The notes beneath the pieces are model-generated. The model was given only the letters and a program-made list of their open reading frames with translations. It did no database searches and had not been told where the DNA came from. A stretch of DNA of 64,000 bases from Acanthacorydalis orientalis (Eukaryota; Arthropoda; Insecta; Megaloptera; Corydalidae): contig CM068314.1 in the NCBI GenBank assembly GCA_034766995.1, positions 19,631,201-19,695,200 of the forward strand, read 5' to 3'. Position numbers and translations under genes: made by a program. Shown piece by piece: positions 49,500-64,000 of the stretch; position 1 is the first letter of the stretch, and each line of letters begins with the position of its first letter.

Positions 49500-50780
49500 A
49501 AGAAACATATAATTTTCAAATTATAAGGGGTTTTTGTTGAACAAACTCATCAATTATTTGAAAGTATCGATAGTATTTAATATTTCCTGTTTTATATACA
49601 AAAGCGCCATTGCCTCTAACATTATATTTCGAAGATATTTTTTCACTCTTTTTAACCTTAAGAACGATCTTTCTCCTGGTGCATTTAAAATAGGAATAAT
49701 CAAATTTTTTTTAAATATTTTCAACATTTGGAAGTGTTGAGGGTGAGGGTGGGGTGTTGAGAAAATGTTGAGAACATTTCATTTGCTGCCTGGTATATTT
49801 TTATGACAGCATTGTTTTTATCTTCACATATAAAGAGGAGAAATTGTTCCAATTCATCATCAAAATGCATAATATTAACATCATTCTTATAAGTCTCTTA
49901 ATTTTTCCACTCACCTCTTCTTTTCTGAATTAGACAAACTTAAATCAAAGAACGTTTTGAAATTTTCTATATTGTGCTCATATATTTCATTTCTTCGAGA
50001 AAGTTCCACAATCACACTGTCACAAACAACATTAAAAGAATTAAAAATGACATTTTCTCGCGAAGAAAATGAACGTGTTTCCATATTTGCAGCGCTATAA
50101 CTTTCAGCAGCGAAATTTCCGACTAAATTTAGAGAGTGATTAAATTAAAGGATGTAGACCTTACTTGGAGTATACTCTTTAATAGGTGCTTGAAATCCTG
50201 AGTGTTTTCCTGACATGTTCGTAGCATTGTCATGTGCTTGTCCTCGACAAAATTTAATATCTATGCCTGTTTTTTAAAAAAATGAGTAATAATTATCCTT
50301 CTAAATATGATAACAATTATTCTTCTATCGGCATGAATCCAATAAATCACTATTTGGTAATACATATCTTACAATTAGCGTTAGTTTGTCAATAGGTGAA
50401 ACATCAGGTGTAGAATCGAGTATAAGATTATAATAATTTGTAGTTAAAATTTTTTCTACTATAAATGATGTCATATGTTTGCTAACAATACCTATGAATT
50501 ATCGCAAATGTTATGTGACAAATAACTAATATTTTCTCGTTCACGATTACGGTACTTTTGTAAGTGTAATTTTTTTAAAAAAATGTATTCACTTAAGTAT
50601 TCCTTTACCCTGTCGGTCATTTTTCTACGTATATTTGTATTTTTCACACAAATTTATTATTATCAGCTAAGACGTGGAAGTATATGCTTCGTTTCTTTAT
50701 GTAATGATTAATTTTTTTCCCTGAGCTCGGGGCACCTCCAAGCCCACGGTCTCTGATGATCGTCAAGTCCTACATCCGCT
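49500..50780 (-). mobile_element. Dead hAT-type transposase (ZMYM1/DUF4371-like)
   Basis: On the minus strand, 50277-50165 decodes GIDIKFCRGQAHDNATNMSG followed by KHSGFQAPIKEY, the family hallmark (CRGQ..DNA.NMSG...G.QA.I). Upstream in gene order (about 50430-50350) is LDSTPDVSPIDKLTLIVRYV, and downstream (about 50110-49930) NFAAESYSAANMETRSF and further pieces with stops. Gaps and frame breaks separate these blocks, so it is a pseudogene of a domesticated-looking hAT transposase family common in arthropod genomes. Element ends were not found. Confidence 0.78.
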
Positions 50781-51254
50781 TGACCCGCCACTGGAAACGT
50801 TTAGTATTATTTTACTGTTAAAATGCTATTTTATCGTATTAAATAATAATGTAAATATATGCGTTTGTGTATTATTTTTTGACTACAACTCATTTCTTTC
50901 TAATCAAATACCCGAGAAATATTATACAATGTTTCCTTATCAAATTATAAACAGTAACTTTTAATATAAAGAAATTTATCTGTTGAAAAATAAATATTAC
51001 TTCAAATAATTTATCTCCAGCTAACTCAAAACAAATTATTTGTTTAAGTTATACATTTATTACTCTTAGCCATGCTATTAAACATAATTTAACATTGTTT
51101 CTTGCTCGTGATGAACACTTTCAACAAAATAATTGTATTCTGTGAATTGTTACTTTTATTTATTATTTTACATACAAGCAACCAACCAACTCACACATTT
51201 ACACACAGATATTACTCTCTCTGTTTCTTCCTATATACATATTTATATATATAT

Positions 51255-51295
<41 letters not shown>
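50781..51295. other. No gene seen; TA array at right end
   Basis: AT-rich sequence ending in a TA/CA array (about 51244-51294) into which the next element is inserted. Confidence 0.5.
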
Positions 51296-51298
<3 letters not shown>

Positions 51299-51732
51299 TG
51301 AGTCAAAAAAGTTTTTGTACATCTTGTATTTGTGAACAAAACCTTTAAGTTCCTTTTTTTGTTATTATTCGAAGAAAAACCTTTTTTTGTTATTATTCGA
51401 AAAAAGTTTGGGAGCAGTAGTGAAATCAAAGGCTATCAACAAGATATTGAAAATTAGAAAAGAAAAATATAAATTAGCTTTACATCTTAATGTTTTTCTT
51501 TGTACGAAAACTTTTTTGATATCAATTTAAGGCAACTTTGTTGTTTTTTATTTTTTTTTTCATATTTTTTCATGTATTTAGATTAAATTTTGTTATGACT
51601 ATATTCTTTAATATATATATATATATATATAAGTGTATGGTGAAAATGTTTACAAAATTGCATTCATAAATTTCTATTTTTAAACAAAAATATATAAAAA
51701 TATTAAGTATACAAAAATTTTTTGACTCACTG
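51296..51732. mobile_element. 437-bp Tc1/mariner-type MITE
   Basis: Inverted ends CAGTGAGTCAAAAAAGTTTT (left) and CAGTGAGTCAAAAAATTTTT (right, inverted), bounded by TA on both sides (51294-51295 and 51733-51734). CAGT...-type termini and TA duplication fit the Tc1 branch. No transposase frame is inside. The interior has a direct repeat of ttttttgttattattcga (about 51354 and 51383). Confidence 0.82.
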
Positions 51733-51909
51733 TATATATATATATATATATATAAATCCATGATGTCATTTTATTTATTTGAGACGTGCTTCTATGATAC
51801 CCAAATATATTTATTATTTCATTCGGTTACAGGATATGCTTATAATTGACAAGTGGGCGAACGCAGTAACCTGGGGGTTGGTGAACGCAGCCAGTAGGGA
51901 GCAAAGCCC

Positions 51910-51983
<74 letters not shown>

Positions 51984-52538
51984 TTTGTATTGTCCTATTT
52001 ATAGAAAATATTATCAAACTTTAATTTTCAAGGCAATGTTATCGTCTAATCTTTCACAATTTAAGGACAATTAATTAAAATAGTGACATCACACATTTTA
52101 ATAACAGCTAGATGACTATTAAGTTTCATTATCTAAATACACATCTGATAGCATATAACAAATTCACAATGATAGAACAATTAAGAAGATATGTTTATAT
52201 GTATTTGTCATACAGTCACTTATTCATTGATTCTTGTTTATGTAACAAAAGTACGAAAAGTGCAAGGTATTAAATGGCAAGACATTAAATAATATTATTT
52301 TATTATTTTTGTTATATAGATAACAGTTTTTTTCCGTGAACCTAATTGATAGCAAAATCCACATGTGATTGAATGAATCAATTAATTGTCATCATTACTG
52401 TAGCAGTTGTGTGTCAACAATCTGACGTGTAGAACATAAATTGTAAGAGTGCTTAAACTTATATACTGGTAAGTTCAGTTTCAAAATGAAATTTTGTTTG
52501 TAAAAATGTGCAGTAGTTTGTAAACTAATAGTTATGAC

Positions 52539-52606
<68 letters not shown>

Positions 52607-53027
52607 CATAAAACACTTTTTATCACAATATCAAAAATACAAACATTTTTAGAATATATTCCAACAACAAAAGTCTTACAGAAGGTACAAAATTTTAAAA
52701 TTTACCTTTTTCCTTAGAATGTAATTGCGAAGGGCATTTTTCCTCGTAGAATAAAAGTTATTTGTTTAAGTATTTTAATATTTACACAAATTTGCAAATA
52801 ATCATTATTATTTTAAAATTACAATTTCAAATTTAATTCAAAGAATAAAAACTTTTACATTATCTTAATTACAATTTCAGTTTATATTCGTGGTTATTTT
52901 TCATACTATTTTATTGTAACCGTGTTAAATCTACAAAAATATCACTTATGCCTATAAAAATTGCAATTAATAACTTGTAAAACAAAAAATATAACTTATT
53001 AATTTATTTCCATACACACACACATAC

Positions 53028-53095
<68 letters not shown>

Positions 53096-53239
53096 GTATC
53101 ATATAAAGTGTTATAATACTTTATGAAAAAAATCAGTTATACAAATTACAATAAATATATTATTAGTTTCTATTAGTTTGACAGTACTTTTACATTACTA
53201 AGAATTTTAATGTTATAATAAATATATTACACAGTGGCG

Positions 53240-53278
<39 letters not shown>

Positions 53279-53358
53279 GAATGTATAGAGAGAATGAGAG
53301 ATAAGAAAAGGAATGATATAGCGGGAACAGGACCTTTCTGCACCTCTGTGCAATATTG

Positions 53359-53430
<72 letters not shown>

Positions 53431-54103
53431 ACTGTGTGTATGGAAATAAAGTATAAGTTATATTCTTTGTACCATTGGTAACACATGGTTAATGTTACTA
53501 TTAGTATTTTAAGTATAGAAACTATTGTCTCATACTCAATAACAATATGAATACTCAAATCATACTCAATATGAATATATAGGGTAATATAAATAGTTAA
53601 TAAAAATCTTGTATCATTGTTATAGCATCGAGCTAAATATTCAACAAAAATGATTTTTTCCAGATACTAACGTTTGATTTCAGAATTTTTTTATCAACCA
53701 TCTAAATTTAGTAATTAAGTAATTTCATCAGGTTAAAATTCATGGCAAAAATGTTCTAATTAAAATACTGACAGTAAGTACTGAAAACGCGAGCCCCGAA
53801 TAACAAAATAAATCTAAAATCAATTAATTAAGATAAAAGTCTATAATATATTTAAACAAATTGTAAAAAGAAGTTAAAATATTCATATATTACATAGGAT
53901 ACTCTTCAAAGACAATCAAATAAAATTAAATTGCATGTCGCTTTAAAGTAAAACACAATTGTATTGTCAGTACACAATAAAATAGTGTAGGATTTAAATT
54001 TGTTTGCGTTTAATACACATTTGTTGTGAACATCTGTCATTCAATTGATGTTCAGACAAGGACAACCAAATTAAATTAGTCTGTTAAATTATGTTTACGT
54101 TAT

Positions 54104-54163
<60 letters not shown>

Positions 54164-54385
54164 TAAAACATATGCATACATATAAAGGGACAGACTTTGT
54201 TACATTTACTTTCATCTGATTTAATGGTCACAAACTTCACTGTTTTAGAATTTTATTTATTTACGAAAAGGTACATCAATGTGATAACGTTTAAAAATTA
54301 ATAGAAAGCTTAACAAGAATAATCGTGAATATTTATACGTAACAGAGTATTTTGGTGTATGTATTGTGTGTATGTATGTATGTAT

Positions 54386-54453
<68 letters not shown>

Positions 54454-55958
54454 TGTTCCCATTTTTATTACTATTTTATTAATGTAAATAAAATATTAGT
54501 GTTTTACAGAATATTTTTATTAAAATGTAACAGCAAAAAGTAAACATGTCGCTAAAAACAAAGATTTTTTTAAATAAATAATAATGGACACAACACAACA
54601 TTAGATGACTTACTTTACATAATTTGAATTATTTAATTACAGGGAAATGAAATTACAGGGGAATTATATTACATTTTAAGATTCTTTTAAATTTAAAAAT
54701 CTGATTAATTTAGATTATTACTCATATTAATAATTATACTCTTTGTATCATCATTTTGTCTTATGTATAATTTTAAAAAAATATTTTTTGAGAAAGTTAA
54801 AAATGTTAAAATGTTCATAAAATTGATGTTTTTAATGAAAATTGTGTAAAATAAGAGTCAAAAATAAAAAAAAATATTAAAAAAATATGCTTTTGAACAG
54901 TAACTCTGATAATAGGTGTTTTCATAAAATTACAGGAATTATAAAATAAAAATAAGATGGATAATGAACCGTAAAAATATAGTGTTTCAATTAACACATG
55001 CTCATGAATATTTAAAATTGCCAGGAAATTATTACAATCGTATTTATTTCTTTTGTATCTTGCTTTAAAAAAATAAATAATTTGAATTATTGTATTTAAT
55101 TGCTCTTATTTTCTTGTCATTAATGATTTTTTCATTGAATTTATTGTGGATTCACTTATTATTCTGGTTCAATATAATAACAATTATACAAATGTCAGTG
55201 TACATTAATCAATTTGTAATATTTTTAGACTTTTGCAAAAAATATTTAAAGAATGAGAATGTATATGTATTTACTATTACCAGTTAAACTCAAAAAATGT
55301 TACAATAGAGATGATCTTCCAAGCTTCATACGCTTTTATGAACAGGTGTATATATATATATATGTATGTATGTATATATTCATAGATGTGTTAAAAATCA
55401 ATGAACAAACATACTTTGCGACCAAGTAAGGTTGACATTTGAAAAATACAAACTATGAAACATAATTATAAAATTAGTATTCATTTTTTTTAATTATAAA
55501 AAGTAATAATTTTCATCTTCGTTTTCTCTGCTTACTTATTAACACTCAGTGACTTTAAGATCATGTTTGCACCACATCTGTCATTCTTGCCAATAACCAT
55601 TACATTAATGAGGTACAGTGATCTGCTATCTGTTTATTTTTATTTTTAAAATAAGAATACGGTTTTAATAATGAGAAACGAATATAATTATAAACAATAC
55701 ATGTGCACATTTATACACAACATAATACTAATTTTTAATTTTTCACTTTTCTATACGTACAGTTTATATATTTTGGACTATAAATAGGAATTGATTTGCT
55801 TCACATTTTATTTTTTAGATTAACAACTTATGAAAGTACTAATGAACAATCGTTTATTTTAATAAGATTTCTAGTTTTATAAAACTTTTTTATACAAGTT
55901 TAAAACCATATAATTATAAAAGATTGAAAGAAGTTTTAAAACAAATAGGTCAACAAAA
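51733..55958. other. Repeat-rich intergenic DNA upstream of MRP
   Basis: Contains perfect TA arrays at about 51912-51978, 52541-52602, 53040-53092, 53363-53414, 54108-54159 and 54400-54448, several with CA/TG or CATA margins. I see no gene, transposase or RNA gene; the open frames here are made of the repeats themselves. The last several hundred bases before 55959 should contain the MRP promoter. Confidence 0.5.
51912..51978. repeat. (TA)n array, about 66 bp
   Basis: Perfect TA dinucleotide run following a short GC-richer patch (ccagtagggagcaaagccca). Confidence 0.95.
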
Positions 55959-62751
<6,793 letters not shown>

Positions 62752-63846
62752 GTAATCAAACATATATATATATAATCAAATGTATATAATTTATTAAATT
62801 TTAAAAATATATGTTTATGATGGATCAGGTTTTAAGGAAACATTCAGAAATCATTAGTTAAAATTGTCACTACAATATTACTTCATAGTATAAATTCATT
62901 TTTAACTGGATATTTTTTTATCATTATATGCGTTATGTAAAAAAATGCATTTTGATTTAAAAATACATCTTGCTAAAATTTAGGTTATGTATATGTATGC
63001 GTTATATATGTGTGTGTGTGTTTGTATATATATATATATATATATACATATATACATATGTATATATATATATATATATATTTTCACACAAACATGTACA
63101 TACCATACACATATTCATATATACATACACAGGCACACACATATACTGTAATGTTTAATTGGAGGTATTTTATAGTTCACTTGTATGTTTGCAATCATTG
63201 TTCATTGATAATTTTTACCATCTGTTATTGTTTTTTTTATCATTGTTATCTGTTTCTGTTTTTTACTTATGTTATTTGTTTTAAAGTGTGAAATGGAAAT
63301 AATTGCTTTAAATTTTAAATTATATTTAATGAATGTTCGTTGATCTTCTCCAGAGTAAAAGCAGGCAATTAAACCAAAAGTTAACTCTTTGTTTACACTA
63401 TCACAATACTAATTTGCATTATAGTAAACCTTTGAAATAGTATTTTAGTGATTAGTAACAGAAATAGGAGTAGTACTAAAACTTTTATTAGGTATTTAAT
63501 TTTATGTGACTTAATATTTCTATTATGATAAATAAAACTTCTTTTGCATGAGCAGTAAAATATTTAACTTGTTAAAAGTGATCAAGTAAAATAAATATGT
63601 AGACTAGATATTTAAAATATTTTAACAGCATTTTAATTACATATATGATTGTATAAAACATGTTATCACATTTATATCAAAAGAAAAAATCTTTTTAAGT
63701 GCACCAATATAATATATGATTATTATTCACAGCTTGTAATAGTTATGTTGTTCAAAATCTTTGAAGTTACACTGTATTTATAATAGTATACTATACAGTT
63801 TGCATGAATCACAACAAATACATTAGCTTAACTGTATTGTATGATG

Positions 63847-63941
<95 letters not shown>

Positions 63942-64000
63942 ATGTGTGTGTGTATACACACACACTCACACACACATATACATATACACATAATATAATT
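62752..64000. other. MRP: MRP intron 12 (incomplete)
   Basis: No further exon is recognisable. It contains a TG/TA/CA microsatellite (about 63010-63150) and a TA array of about 70 bp with a TG/CA tail (63854-63980) at the window edge. Confidence 0.5.
63854..63980. repeat. (TA)n with (TG)n and (CA)n tail
   Basis: About 70 bp TA, then TG repeats, then CA repeats. The order TA-TG-CA makes the end self-complementary. Confidence 0.92.

Overview
The window reads as AT-rich nuclear DNA from an insect. The compact multi-exon genes with GT-AG introns, the several Tc1/mariner-superfamily copies and the dozens of long (TA)n arrays make a hymenopteran (bee, ant or wasp) my best guess, but nothing seen here fixes the order. 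I saw no CRISPR array, rRNA, tRNA or prokaryotic feature. Exon models come from open frames, splice sites and matching intron phases, together with remembered family sequence; no alignment was run.

Layout. 1-1503 (minus): 5' part of an unrecognised Lys/Ser-rich gene that runs off the left edge. 2035-3110 (plus): a poorly understood chain of small exons. 3594-3722: a 129-bp foldback repeat. 3997-4765 (plus): IFT20, complete. 5469-7770 (plus): the PP2A scaffold subunit A, complete, 590 aa. 7771-10807: mostly gene-free, followed by a small mariner-type MITE. 10984-14315 (minus): a peripherin/RDS-like tetraspanin whose second intron carries a decayed mariner. 15101-47157 (plus): a whole axonemal dynein heavy chain, DNAH2, assembled into 59 coding exons and 4,497 codons in continuous phase. 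Its introns hold at least four mariner-type remnants. 47158-55958: about 8.8 kb of repeats, a dead hAT element and a Tc1-like MITE. 55959 to the right edge (plus): the first 12 coding exons (1,092 codons) of a full-length ABCC1/MRP transporter.

How the genes relate. IFT20 and DNAH2 both serve cilia and flagella: one in intraflagellar/Golgi-to-cilium transport, the other as an inner-arm motor. In insects these are expected mainly in sperm and in ciliated mechanosensory neurons. The tetraspanin and DNAH2 are head to head with about 785 bp between start codons, and a near-consensus RFX X-box lies about 105 bp before the DNAH2 start. PP2A-A and MRP are general cellular genes (phosphatase scaffold; plasma-membrane export of conjugates). 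I see no operon-like or cassette logic linking all of them.

No clearly new biological system was found. The most useful oddities are a GC-AG intron in DNAH2, an Ala in the AAA2 Walker A motif of DNAH2, a duplicated exon end in DNAH2 intron 5, an unexplained antisense 97-codon ORF in DNAH2 intron 54, and the extreme (TA)n load.
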